Origin: CAYJBH01 sp964368625
GTDB lineage: Bacteria > Bacillota > Clostridia > Oscillospirales > Ruminococcaceae
Assembly (NCBI GenBank): GCA_964368625.1
Contig: CAYJBH010000003.1
Location: 1 to 64,000, forward strand
Direction: 5' to 3'
Length of the DNA: 64,000 bases
Positions 34,273 through 42,383 of this stretch are shown piece by piece. The notes below the pieces were generated by a model, which saw nothing but the letters and a program-made list of their open reading frames with translations, was not told the origin of the DNA and made no database searches. Each line of letters begins with the position of its first letter. Position 1 is the stretch's first letter. The translations under genes and the position numbers were made by a program.

Positions 34273-34545
34273 TTATTTTACAGCGTCTTTAAGAGCTTTA
34301 CCGGCTTTGAAAGCAGGAGCTTTAGTTGCAGCAATTTCAATCTTCTCTTTTGTGCGAGGATTTAAACCTGTACGAGCAGGACGATCGCGTACTTCAAAAG
34401 TACCAAATCCTACTAAAGAAACTTTATCGCCTTTTGTTAGAGCTTCAGTTACTGCTTCAAGAACAGCATTAGTTGCTTTTTCAGCATCTTTCTTAGTTAA
34501 ACCAGTTTTCTCAGCTACACAAGCCGCTAATTCTACCTTTGTCAT
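34273..34545 (-). CDS. hup: DNA-binding protein HU
   Basis: A 90-residue histone-like protein that bends and compacts DNA as a dimer. It has the family opening MTKVELAACVAEKTGLTKKD and the diagnostic GFGTFEVRDRPARTGLNPRT, with the DNA-intercalating Pro in the beta-arm. It ends FKAGKALKDAVK. Strong AAGGAGAAG precedes the ATG. It stands between mazG and rqcP, a common Clostridial arrangement. Confidence 0.98.
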   Translation of the reverse strand: MTKVELAACVAEKTGLTKKDAEKATNAVLEAVTEALTKGDKVSLVGFGTFEVRDRPARTGLNPRTKEKIEIAATKAPAFKAGKALKDAVK

Positions 34546-34609
34546 TTTAACTTCTCCTTATTTATGTTTAATTATTTATTTCAAAGAGTAACCACTCTGT
34601 GAATACAGT

Positions 34610-35356
34610 TTAATTTTTGCCGGTTAATTTATTCTTATACTCATTAGCTATAGACATTAATGCGATTTCGGGATCATGCTCCTCAGTCCTTGCAAGGGCT
34701 ACAACATCAAACAAAAGCTTACCAATAGCATCACTACTATCCTCTTTTGCCTCAATAATTTTACCTAACTCTAATGTTCGTTCAGCTATATTTCTTAAAG
34801 CAGTTTCGCTGTCTGTCTTATCGAAAAGCTGCTTGTGAAGTTTTTTTGAATACATAAGTGCGGGCAGGGAACGTGCAATCCCTTCAACAGCCGCAGCTTT
34901 ATCGGATTGTCCCTTCTCAGAACGTTTTAAATCCTCCCAGTTCTTCAGAACCTCATCAGTAGAGTCTGCAACCGTGTCGGAAAAAACATGTGGATGCCTA
35001 AAAATAAGTTTTTTGCATATTCCATCACACACATCATCGAAATTAAAATTATTCTTTTCATATTCCATTTCTGTGTGTAGGCAAACCTGTAAAAGAGTGT
35101 CGCCAAGCTCTTCGCGCAACATCTCGGCATTGCCGCTATCTATAGCATCCAAAACCTCATAAACTTCCTCAACAAAATTATGACGCACAGAATGATGTGT
35201 CTGTTCCCTGTCCCAACTACATCCGTAATCAGGGTTGCGCAATATTCTTACAAGTGTTATAAGATCATAAATATTATAGGATGCCTTTTCGGCAAAATTC
35301 TTTAAAAACAATTTATCCACGTGTTCTATTTTACTTGAAAACTGAAATAAAATCAA
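34610..35356 (-). CDS. mazG: Nucleoside triphosphate pyrophosphohydrolase MazG
   Basis: A 248-residue house-cleaning enzyme that hydrolyses non-canonical NTPs to NMP and pyrophosphate. The first MazG domain has CSWDREQTHHSVRHNFVEEVYEV with the metal-binding EE..E, followed by REELGDTLLQVCLH. The second domain is present but shorter (IGKLLFDVVALARTEEHDPE). The start is uncertain: the longest frame begins with TTG at 35356, just after the upstream gene's stop, without a clear ribosome binding site; a GTG about 12 codons in is an alternative. The position after a SpoVB-like gene and before hup and rqcP matches the conserved Firmicutes yab cluster. Confidence 0.93.
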   Translation of the reverse strand: MILFQFSSKIEHVDKLFLKNFAEKASYNIYDLITLVRILRNPDYGCSWDREQTHHSVRHNFVEEVYEVLDAIDSGNAEMLREELGDTLLQVCLHTEMEYEKNNFNFDDVCDGICKKLIFRHPHVFSDTVADSTDEVLKNWEDLKRSEKGQSDKAAAVEGIARSLPALMYSKKLHKQLFDKTDSETALRNIAERTLELGKIIEAKEDSSDAIGKLLFDVVALARTEEHDPEIALMSIANEYKNKLTGKN

Positions 35357-35363
35357 GAGTTTT

Positions 35364-37037
35364 TTAGATTTTTTTTATAAATGGTAGCAATAATACATCT
35401 TTTTTTCTTAAAACACCGAAAAAAAGTTGTATTATAAGGTGAAAAACCAGCGAAATCACAACTGCAACTGCCAGAGCCCAACCATTTCCAACCTGATTAA
35501 TTACGAGTTTATGAACAAAATAAGCAACAAGAGCGCTCAACCCACCGGCACCTAGGCCTCTAAAAAATATGTCTGCAACCGGAGCTGGTATTTTACAACT
35601 CTTATGTAGTGCGATAGATGATAAAATAAATAACGTAAGATAGCAGAAAAAGGTTGAGTAGGCTGCTCCCTGAATATTAATCTGCGGAATTGGCACCAGC
35701 ACATAGTTTAAGATTAGCTTCACTCCTGCAGAAAATAGCATGAGCTTAACAGGTAAGTCGGGTCGTCCTAGAGCCTGAAAAACAGTATTGATTGGTATTA
35801 ACATTGCAACAAATATAGCAGAGTACCCAAGAATAATGAGCATTGGAGTTGCTACCGCCACCTCCTGAGCTCTTGTGGGATACAATAGGTTTAATATAGG
35901 GCCTGCAAGTGCGGAGATACCAAATCCTGCAGGAACCGCAAGCAAAACGGTAAATCTTAATGCGGTTTCCACTGCATTTAAAGCTCCGGCCATATTCTTT
36001 TGCTTTGCATATCCCGAGACTAATGGCATTATGCTTATTCCAAGAGCTACCGTTAGAGAAGGAACAAGGTGGAATACCGACATTGCAACACCGGTGTAGC
36101 TACCATATAAAAAGTTTGGTAGATCATCACCCTTTAACTCTAAACGAAGACCTTCGTATGAGGCATAGAGCTCAGCTGCTCGTTCATTTAGAAGAACTTC
36201 AATATGCCGCATTATTGTAACTAGGTCAATTAATGAGGTTAGGTTTATAACAACGGCTGAAAGTGCGACGGGGAATGCCATTCGCAGAAGGTCGAAGGTA
36301 ATGTCTTTGGAGATACTACCGCTGATAACAGTTGAACGTTTACATACAAATGTTAAAATAATAGTTCCTATTAAATTTGACAATGTAACACCGGCAAGCG
36401 ATGCTGCTGCACAGAGTGGCGTTATGGCTTCTATTGCCTCGGCAGTAGTAGGGTAGACGGTGGTAAGTACATAGCCGGTTGTCAAAAATTCATTCATTAA
36501 ATGGTTATATACTAAGATTGCAAGACCTATACCGGCTCCAAGCTTAATTATAGCCTCAGTAAGCTGTGAAATAGCGGTAGGAACCATATTTTGTCTACCC
36601 TGAGTAGCACCTCTTAAAACCGATGATATCGAACTTATCAATAAGGTAGGGGCGAGGCAGTAAATTGCAGGAACTGCCGCAGGATTATGAACGATTTCGC
36701 CAAACGGCTCTGCTATGGCAACAAGAAGAACCGTTCCTATTATACCTACTACTATAGAAACAAGCAACGAGGTGCGAACAACGGCAGAGGCCTGTTTTTC
36801 ATTCCCTGATGAAACTGCGCCCGCTACAAGATGAGAGACGGCTACCGGAAGTCCGGTAATGCACAGTGCATAAATAGGTGTAAATAAATTAAAAGCGGTA
36901 CTATAATACCCCATTCCTTCACCGCCAAGTATGTCGGTAAGCGGAATACGATATAGTGCCCCTAAAACCTTTACGAAAAAAGTTGATATAAAGAGAATAA
37001 ATGCACCGGTAACAAATTTTTGCCTACTCATATTCAT
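35364..37037 (-). CDS. Polysaccharide flippase-like protein, SpoVB/YabM type (MVF/MOP superfamily)
   Basis: A 557-residue membrane protein with about fourteen helices. It begins MNMSRQKFVTGAFILFISTF and FVKVLGALYRIPLTDILGGEG, which are characteristic of the SpoVB/YabM group. SpoVB is needed for spore cortex synthesis and YabM is its vegetative paralogue; both are thought to flip lipid-linked wall precursors. The place directly upstream of mazG points to YabM (or the single Clostridial SpoVB in that position). GGGGG precedes the first ATG. It is the first gene of the block mazG-hup-rqcP. Confidence 0.9.
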   Translation of the reverse strand: MNMSRQKFVTGAFILFISTFFVKVLGALYRIPLTDILGGEGMGYYSTAFNLFTPIYALCITGLPVAVSHLVAGAVSSGNEKQASAVVRTSLLVSIVVGIIGTVLLVAIAEPFGEIVHNPAAVPAIYCLAPTLLISSISSVLRGATQGRQNMVPTAISQLTEAIIKLGAGIGLAILVYNHLMNEFLTTGYVLTTVYPTTAEAIEAITPLCAAASLAGVTLSNLIGTIILTFVCKRSTVISGSISKDITFDLLRMAFPVALSAVVINLTSLIDLVTIMRHIEVLLNERAAELYASYEGLRLELKGDDLPNFLYGSYTGVAMSVFHLVPSLTVALGISIMPLVSGYAKQKNMAGALNAVETALRFTVLLAVPAGFGISALAGPILNLLYPTRAQEVAVATPMLIILGYSAIFVAMLIPINTVFQALGRPDLPVKLMLFSAGVKLILNYVLVPIPQINIQGAAYSTFFCYLTLFILSSIALHKSCKIPAPVADIFFRGLGAGGLSALVAYFVHKLVINQVGNGWALAVAVVISLVFHLIIQLFFGVLRKKDVLLLPFIKKI

Positions 37038-37061
37038 ATACTACCCCCAAAAAAACAACAC

Positions 37062-37097
37062 AAAAAAAGAACGTGTAATGATTCACGTCCTTTTTTA
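37062..37097. terminator. Intrinsic terminator between the zinc-ribbon and flippase genes
   Basis: An AAAAAA-flanked stem ACGTG / CACGT, extended by A-T pairs with one mismatch, an 8-base loop and T-runs on both strands. On the minus strand it ends the zinc-ribbon gene before the flippase gene. Confidence 0.85.
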
Positions 37098-37116
37098 TGT
37101 TTTCTATTATTTTTTG

Positions 37117-37479
37117 TTATCCTTGTCGTTGCCCACATCTAGGGCAAAAAATATCGCTGTTAGATAGCCTCTCGGTGCAACCAGAACAGTGCCTTGTTTG
37201 GGATGTTATAGGTTGAGAGAGGGTTTTAGCATGCTCAATTTTATCGTAAATATCATCTATAGTATCCATATATTGCTTGGTTAGTGCCTCATCCTCCTGG
37301 TTGGTTTTTTTTAGGCTGTAAACCAGTGCTCCTAGCTGTCGTTGAGCTTTGGACAGCTCTGCTTCAAGCGACATAACATCAAGCTTTTGCTTTCCGGCTG
37401 AGGCATAACCGGAAACCTTGTCGGTTAGGGTGTTGAAAATTCTTTTGGATTCTTCGATAAATTCATTCTTGTCTATCAT
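37117..37479 (-). CDS. Coiled-coil protein with C-terminal zinc ribbon, function unknown
   Basis: A 120-residue protein. Residues about 1-85 are helical and charged (ESKRIFNTLTDKVSGY, LEAELSKAQRQLGALVY), likely a coiled coil. The C-terminal 30 residues form a zinc ribbon, CSGC ... CPRC. Similar small proteins are widespread in Clostridia without assigned function. AAGGAG lies before the ATG. It is between the uridine-kinase-like gene and the flippase gene on the same strand, but has its own terminator, so it is probably expressed with the upstream gene or alone. Confidence 0.82.
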   Translation of the reverse strand: MIDKNEFIEESKRIFNTLTDKVSGYASAGKQKLDVMSLEAELSKAQRQLGALVYSLKKTNQEDEALTKQYMDTIDDIYDKIEHAKTLSQPITSQTRHCSGCTERLSNSDIFCPRCGQRQG

Positions 37480-37528
37480 AACGGCTCCTTTTTTAATTTA
37501 TATGCTAACATTGGCTTTTATATACAGA

Positions 37529-38458
37529 TTAGTTTCCAACAAACTCTCGAAGCAATGAATCAGCAGGTATTTCATCTTTGGAAATAGGTATAAAGAGATT
37601 GTAGCGCTCCTTTAAAGCATTAAAGAGATTAGCATGGTCAATGTTCTCTATTTCGTCCATATTAATATTGTTTAAAATAGGAGAAATTAAACAGGGTTCA
37701 TAGCTGTGGGAGGTATCTAATAGGTAGTCAGCCTCAGGTTTATATACTTTTATATATTGCTTTTCACCACGGCAAACATTGCTCCATAGTGAAAGGGTTC
37801 TCTTTGGTGGATAACCTCTAAAAAGATTGTCTCTTATAGTTCTTCTAGCTAACCTCATGTCAATAGTAGGAATCAATCGATGCCCGTTAAAAGAGTATTC
37901 CTCTCTCATGCTTAAATATACCTTGAAAAGATCATCTTTTCCAAAATGTGAGGTTATTTCCGGGTTAAGTGCGTGTATTCCCTCAACGATAACCACTCCG
38001 TCGCCGACGTCTATATGCTCCCGCTCACTACTTCGCCGTGAATTAACAAAATCATAAATCGGTATATCTACCTCTCCTTTTTGCATTAACTCTAAAATGC
38101 ACCTTGTTAGTTCAGGAATATCGATGGTGCCAATACTTTCAAAATCCTTGCTTCCGTCCGGCAACACAGGGTACTCTTCCTGTTGACGAAAAAAATTATC
38201 AAGTGATATAACCTCAGCCTTTTTACCCATAGAGATAAGTTTTGATGCAATACGACCCGAAGTTGTTGTTTTACCGCATGAGGATGGCCCTGTTAGCATA
38301 ACAACCTTAAACCTTCCGGTAAGAATGGTTGCACATACATGCTCTATTCTCTTGCTATAGCTATCTTCACACCATGCAATGAAGGCAGCTTTATCTTTAG
38401 CAGCAAGATTGATCATATCTATTTCACAAAGTCTTTTAGGCGGATATAACGAAATCAT
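37529..38458 (-). CDS. Uridine kinase / phosphoribulokinase family P-loop kinase
   Basis: A 309-residue P-loop kinase. Walker A is GPSSCGKTTT (about 57-66), followed by ISLDNFF, the substrate Asp region, PIYDFVNSRRS, VVIVEGIHALNPE (Walker B-like) and RLIPTIDMRLARRTIRDNLF. These match the nucleoside kinase module of the uridine kinase family found in Clostridia, which is often fused to a threonyl-tRNA-synthetase-like N-terminal domain; here only a short N-terminal extension (about 45 residues) remains. The substrate is not certain. The ATG at 38458 has AAAGGA 11 bases away; a longer frame starts at 38500. Confidence 0.85.
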   Translation of the reverse strand: MISLYPPKRLCEIDMINLAAKDKAAFIAWCEDSYSKRIEHVCATILTGRFKVVMLTGPSSCGKTTTSGRIASKLISMGKKAEVISLDNFFRQQEEYPVLPDGSKDFESIGTIDIPELTRCILELMQKGEVDIPIYDFVNSRRSSEREHIDVGDGVVIVEGIHALNPEITSHFGKDDLFKVYLSMREEYSFNGHRLIPTIDMRLARRTIRDNLFRGYPPKRTLSLWSNVCRGEKQYIKVYKPEADYLLDTSHSYEPCLISPILNNINMDEIENIDHANLFNALKERYNLFIPISKDEIPADSLLREFVGN

Positions 38459-38648
38459 ATTAAGCTTATTCCTTTCTTGGTATTTTTTAGAGCATACCAT
38501 TATATTAAGCTAATTATAAGTGTAGCAAACCTTTACTTCTCTGCAATCGAAAAGTAAAGCGCTTTTACTAAAATATGTAATATAATGTAACATTTATAAT
38601 GCTATCAATTAACCTATAAATCAATTATAGATTAAAAATTCATAAAGG

Positions 38649-40025
38649 TCAACCGTTGATAATCTCCGGGAGTCCGGCGGCTGTCATGGACTGACCAACG
38701 CGACGAGTTTTCTCGTCAGGTGCAGTGGGGATAAAAGTTATTAGTGGATAATCTTTTTGTAAAACTTCACCGGCTTTTTTCAATATTATATCTCCGCCGA
38801 TACCGCTCATAACACGCCCAAGCATTAAAACGTGTTTAATATCGTAAAAACTAGAATATAAAGCAAGGCCATGCCCAAGATAAATGCCAATGTCGGCAAA
38901 TACAGTCATTGCAATCGAATCGCCATCGGCAAGAAGTTGTTGAACCTCCTTAAGCTTTTCGGCTGGCGAGGTTCCTGTTAACTTTAATCCACCCATCTCG
39001 GCAAGTTTAATTACCGAGTCCTGGCTGAAATACTTGACGCCGCAACCAATATCGCCGCTCCATTCATCCTCCATAGCATCAGGATTTGCATCAATTGGGG
39101 CAAAAGCTAACTCGTTTAACCAACCCTCAATGTTTCCATCAGAATTAACATAGCCAACCGCTTCGCTTGTTCCCATTGCTATACCCATAACAGCACCTGA
39201 CTTAAGGCCGCTAGCCCCTGCTAATGCTGACACATCGCCATCGTTAGCAACAACCACAGGAACATCTCCTATCTCTTTTGCAGCCCGTATATAAATATCA
39301 ACAACCTTTTCATCAAAATCTTCCTTAGCTACCTTTAAAAATAGCGAGGCAACACGTGTGCGATTGTCAATGTATATTCCGGCAGATGATACTCCTATAG
39401 CATCTACTCTTGGCATCTTTGAGGCCGCTGTTTTCAGTGCTGAAACTATCCCGTCGTAGTGGTATTGAGGGTCGGAATTTGTTTTGGGAAACCAAACAAC
39501 CTCCTCAGAGAATACGGTTTCACCATCTATTACCGCAGAAACTTTACGATCAGAACCTCCTGCGTCGAATCCGATTCGACAGCCATCAAAGTGACCGCCG
39601 ATAGCCATGCTTTTTGAGCATTCTTTGGGGAACTCTTCATCGCTAACTGCTTTTACAATAAATGGGGAAGCATAAACTCCCTTCATAAAATCGTAATCAA
39701 ATTCACGCTTGCCACCACTTTTATAACATTCAGAAATTTTTTCTGCAATTTTGTTGCAACCACATATAGAAACCTCATAACCACCGTTTGCCCACAGTAA
39801 AAACTTTACTATACGTTCAATATAATAAAAATCAGCATCAAAAGTATTTTCTTCGGCAAAAATAGCAGTTTTAAAAACCGAAACTTCTCCCTCACCTCGT
39901 TTGACAGCAATTGAAACAGGATGCTTTGCGCTGTTATAGCTTTGTAATATTTTAGATAAAGGAATAAATTTATTATCAATTTCAGGGAGTATAGATGCAC
40001 TCCAATCGATACCTTTAAATGTCAT
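38649..40025 (-). CDS. ROK-like sugar kinase with N-terminal extension
   Basis: A 458-residue protein of the actin-like ATPase (ASKHA) fold. From about residue 150 it resembles ROK kinases: GFDAGGSDRKVSAVIDGE (phosphate 1), VDAIGVSSAGIYIDNRTRVA, VVVANDGDVSALAGASGL with the likely catalytic Asp, and MGIAMGTSEAVGYVNSDGN. The usual ROK zinc motif (CxCGxxGC) is not visible. The first 150 residues are an extra domain I do not recognise. It is longer than a typical ROK kinase (about 300). Perfect AGGAGG precedes the ATG. It is divergent from galE with 200 bp between, so a sugar-phosphorylating role is plausible but the substrate is unknown. Confidence 0.78.
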   Translation of the reverse strand: MTFKGIDWSASILPEIDNKFIPLSKILQSYNSAKHPVSIAVKRGEGEVSVFKTAIFAEENTFDADFYYIERIVKFLLWANGGYEVSICGCNKIAEKISECYKSGGKREFDYDFMKGVYASPFIVKAVSDEEFPKECSKSMAIGGHFDGCRIGFDAGGSDRKVSAVIDGETVFSEEVVWFPKTNSDPQYHYDGIVSALKTAASKMPRVDAIGVSSAGIYIDNRTRVASLFLKVAKEDFDEKVVDIYIRAAKEIGDVPVVVANDGDVSALAGASGLKSGAVMGIAMGTSEAVGYVNSDGNIEGWLNELAFAPIDANPDAMEDEWSGDIGCGVKYFSQDSVIKLAEMGGLKLTGTSPAEKLKEVQQLLADGDSIAMTVFADIGIYLGHGLALYSSFYDIKHVLMLGRVMSGIGGDIILKKAGEVLQKDYPLITFIPTAPDEKTRRVGQSMTAAGLPEIING

Positions 40026-40134
40026 GATAAAACCTCCTATTATTTTTTTCTAAGTTATTGTTCTTTGTTTATTAATTTTTAATTGCTACCCTTAATATAC
40101 ATCAATTAAACTGCTTTGTAAAGTAAAATTAATT

Positions 40135-40149
40135 ATTCAAATTTTGAAT
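40135..40149. promoter_or_regulatory. Palindrome between the ROK-like gene and galE
   Basis: ATTCAAA-T-TTTGAAT, a 7-1-7 inverted repeat, lies 15 bp before the galE -35 box and within the divergent intergenic region. It could be an operator controlling either gene. No regulator gene is adjacent. Confidence 0.5.
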
Positions 40150-40163
40150 GATTTTAACTATTA

Positions 40164-40193
40164 TTGACAGTCCTTGAAAAGCTATGATATAAT
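40164..40193 (+). promoter_or_regulatory. galE promoter
   Basis: TTGACA (40164-40169), an 18-bp spacer and TATAAT (40188-40193). Transcription would start near 40200, about 25 bases before the TTG start of galE. Confidence 0.85.
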
Positions 40194-40225
40194 AATATTA
40201 CTAAATAATGAATTGGAGGTATATT

Positions 40226-41242
40226 TTGGCAGTTTTAGTTGCCGGCGGCGCCGGATACATTGGTAGTCACACTTCGGTTGAACTACTTAATGCAGGCTAT
40301 GAAATTATAATTGCAGACAATTTCTACAACTCCTGTGATGTAGTTGTGGAAAGAATAAAGGAGTTAACGGGAAAAGAGTTTAATTTTGTTAACTGTGATT
40401 TAACTGATATGGACGCTGTTAATAAAATTTTCAGCACCTACCCTTCCATAGATTCGGTTATTCATTTCGCTGCCTACAAAGCAGTTGGCGAGAGCGTTCA
40501 AAAACCGGTGGAATATTATACAAATAACATAATGTCTACCCTGAATTTATTAGACGCAATGAAAAGATTTGATGTGAAAAAATTAGTCTTTTCCTCTTCT
40601 GCTACTGTTTATGGAAATCCCGCCAGTGTTCCGATAACCGAAGATTTTCCTCTTTCAGCAACAAATCCTTATGGACAAACAAAGTTGATGATAGAGCAAA
40701 TTTTGAGGGACGCTTGTGTTGCGGATAAAGATTTGAAGATAGCGCTTTTACGTTATTTTAATCCTATAGGGGCACACAAAAGCGGAAGAATAGGTGAAGA
40801 TCCTACAGATATTCCGAACAACCTTCTTCCTTATATAGCACAGGTAGCGGTGGGAAGACTTGAATGCTTATCAGTTTTCGGTGACGACTACGATACTACC
40901 GATGGCACCGGAGTAAGGGATTACATCCATGTGGTAGACCTTGCACTCGGACATATTGCAGCACTAAATAAGCTTGATAACCATGATGGTGTATTTTTCT
41001 GTAATCTCGGCACCGGTAACGGATACTCTGTTTTAGAAATGGTTGCAGCTTATGAAAAGGCTAGCGGAAAAGAGATACCATATAAAATAATGCCGCGTCG
41101 TCCCGGAGATATTGCAAGTTGCTATGCAGACACTAAAAAGGCACAGGTGGAACTTGGTTGGGCGGCAACTTTCGGAATAGATGAAATGTGTGCTGACAGC
41201 TGGAGATGGCAGAGTAACAATCCAAACGGATATAAAGGATAG
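40226..41242 (+). CDS. galE: UDP-glucose 4-epimerase
   Basis: Interconverts UDP-glucose and UDP-galactose through an NAD-bound keto intermediate. The 338-residue protein has the Rossmann motif GGAGYIGS (6-13), FAAYKAVGESVQKPVEYY, the catalytic Ser region FSSSATVYG and YxxxK in NPYGQTK, plus GTGVRDYIHVVDLALGH. It ends with the family's W.A....DMCADSWRWQ pattern. The start is TTG at 40226: GGAGG (40215-40219) lies 6 bases upstream and the protein then begins directly at the conserved AVLVAGGAGYIG. A perfect terminator follows, so it is monocistronic. Confidence 0.96.
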   Translation: MAVLVAGGAGYIGSHTSVELLNAGYEIIIADNFYNSCDVVVERIKELTGKEFNFVNCDLTDMDAVNKIFSTYPSIDSVIHFAAYKAVGESVQKPVEYYTNNIMSTLNLLDAMKRFDVKKLVFSSSATVYGNPASVPITEDFPLSATNPYGQTKLMIEQILRDACVADKDLKIALLRYFNPIGAHKSGRIGEDPTDIPNNLLPYIAQVAVGRLECLSVFGDDYDTTDGTGVRDYIHVVDLALGHIAALNKLDNHDGVFFCNLGTGNGYSVLEMVAAYEKASGKEIPYKIMPRRPGDIASCYADTKKAQVELGWAATFGIDEMCADSWRWQSNNPNGYKG

Positions 41243-41278
41243 CTCAACTAAGTGAAAAATAATTGATAGGTTATATAG

Positions 41279-41316
41279 AGAACCGAACATCGAGATTAGA
41301 TGTTCGGTTCTTTTTT
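41279..41316 (+). terminator. galE intrinsic terminator
   Basis: A perfect 13-bp stem (AGAACCGAACATC, 41279-41291, and its complement at 41299-41311) with loop GAGATTA, followed by TTTTTT. Confidence 0.95.
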
Positions 41317-41325
41317 AGTTTATAT

Positions 41326-41345
41326 TGTCGTAAAATAGTGTCGAA
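41326..41345 (+). promoter_or_regulatory. Two Spo0A-box-like sites upstream of spo0A
   Basis: TGTCGAA (41339-41345) is an exact match to the core Spo0A box, and TGTCGTA (41326-41332) is one base off, 13 bp away on the same strand. They lie about 140-160 bp before the spo0A start codon. Autoregulation of spo0A by Spo0A is established in Bacillus. The match is short, so chance cannot be excluded. Confidence 0.5.
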
Positions 41346-41485
41346 ATAAAACAATGGAAAATAATGGAAAATATTCAATTTTGCTATTGCATTAACTGGA
41401 AATATATGGTAATATATCAATAACAGCTAACAATATGTAGTATATGGGATAGCTGATAGTAGAAAATATTGTGGAGAAATGTAAA

Positions 41486-42256
41486 ATGGAACAGAAAATT
41501 AAAATGCTTATGACAAACCCCGGAACCGAGATTAGTGCTCCCTGTGCAAACATTTTAAAAAGAGAAGGTATTGATGTAACATTGTGCGACAAAAATGGCA
41601 AGAACGTTCTTAACCAACTTTGTGAAGGTAGCTATGATGTGGCTGTGATTGATGCATTCATGAGTGAGCTGGATGCAATTTCGGTAAAGCAAAGTTATGA
41701 AAAAAAGGGACAAAAACCGGTTACATTTTATGTTACAGGAACATTTACCAATGAAGCGGCAGAGAGGGAGATAATGAATGCAGGTTTTGCATATTACTTT
41801 TTAAAACCTATCAGCCCCGAAACATTGGTTGACCGAATCAAAAGCCCGATGCGCCAAAAAGCTTTACGCATGTTTGATGCGGTAAAGGAGGTGAGTGATG
41901 AACAGATGGTTACCGATATGCTACATCAAATTGGAGTACCGGCACATATTAGGGGATATCAGTTTTTAAGGGATGCCATATTGATGGTAACGGAAGATCA
42001 AGAGCTTATAGGGTGTGTTACGAAACAGCTTTATCCATCAATAGGTAAAAAGAACAACACAACAGCCTCAAGAGTAGAAAGGGCTATAAGACATGCAATA
42101 GAGATAGCATGGGATAGAGGGGATGTAGAACTTCTAAACAGTTATTTTGGATATACAATTCACAACCTTAGGGGCAAGCCGACGAATTCTGAGTTTATAG
42201 CAATGCTTGCCGATAAAATGAGGCTACATAAAAAACATATGGTTGCAGCGATTTAG
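41486..42256 (+). CDS. spo0A: Sporulation master regulator Spo0A with degenerate receiver pocket
   Basis: A 256-residue response regulator that switches on sporulation. The C-terminal DNA-binding domain is typical: HQIGVPAHIRGYQFLRDAI, TTASRVERAIRHAIEIAW and GKPTNSEFIAMLADKMRL. The receiver domain keeps the phosphorylation Asp56 (AVIDAFMSELDA), Thr84 and Lys107, but the Mg2+-binding acidic pair after the first strand (VADDN in Bacillus) is replaced by Asn11-Pro12 in MLMTNPGTE. Phosphorylation by the usual route may be impaired or different. The ATG at 41486 has GTGGAG upstream. The gene stands alone; spoIVB, its common neighbour, is not next to it. Confidence 0.94.
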   Translation: MEQKIKMLMTNPGTEISAPCANILKREGIDVTLCDKNGKNVLNQLCEGSYDVAVIDAFMSELDAISVKQSYEKKGQKPVTFYVTGTFTNEAAEREIMNAGFAYYFLKPISPETLVDRIKSPMRQKALRMFDAVKEVSDEQMVTDMLHQIGVPAHIRGYQFLRDAILMVTEDQELIGCVTKQLYPSIGKKNNTTASRVERAIRHAIEIAWDRGDVELLNSYFGYTIHNLRGKPTNSEFIAMLADKMRLHKKHMVAAI

Positions 42257-42289
42257 CATAAGTATTAAGAAGTAAATATGACTAAATTA

Positions 42290-42318
42290 TTGACAAGTTT
42301 TAATATAAGGTGTATAAT
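42290..42318 (+). promoter_or_regulatory. Consensus promoter of the DUF2156 gene
   Basis: TTGACA (42290-42295), exactly 17 bp, TATAAT (42313-42318): a perfect consensus promoter. Transcription would start near 42325, directly before the hairpin at 42329-42363. Confidence 0.92.
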
Positions 42319-42328
42319 TTTTTAAGGT

Positions 42329-42367
42329 CGCAACACCACAGACTGTGGGTCGGTGGTGTTGCGTTTT
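42329..42367 (+). terminator. Terminator-like hairpin at the 5' end of the DUF2156 mRNA
   Basis: A perfect 11-bp stem (CGCAACACCAC, 42329-42339, with its complement at 42353-42363), a 13-base loop, then TTTT. It begins within a few bases of the predicted transcription start and ends 20 bases before the ATG. It may be an attenuator, a 5' mRNA-protecting hairpin, or the late terminator of spo0A. Confidence 0.75.
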
Positions 42368-42383
42368 ACTATTTAGAGGTAGT

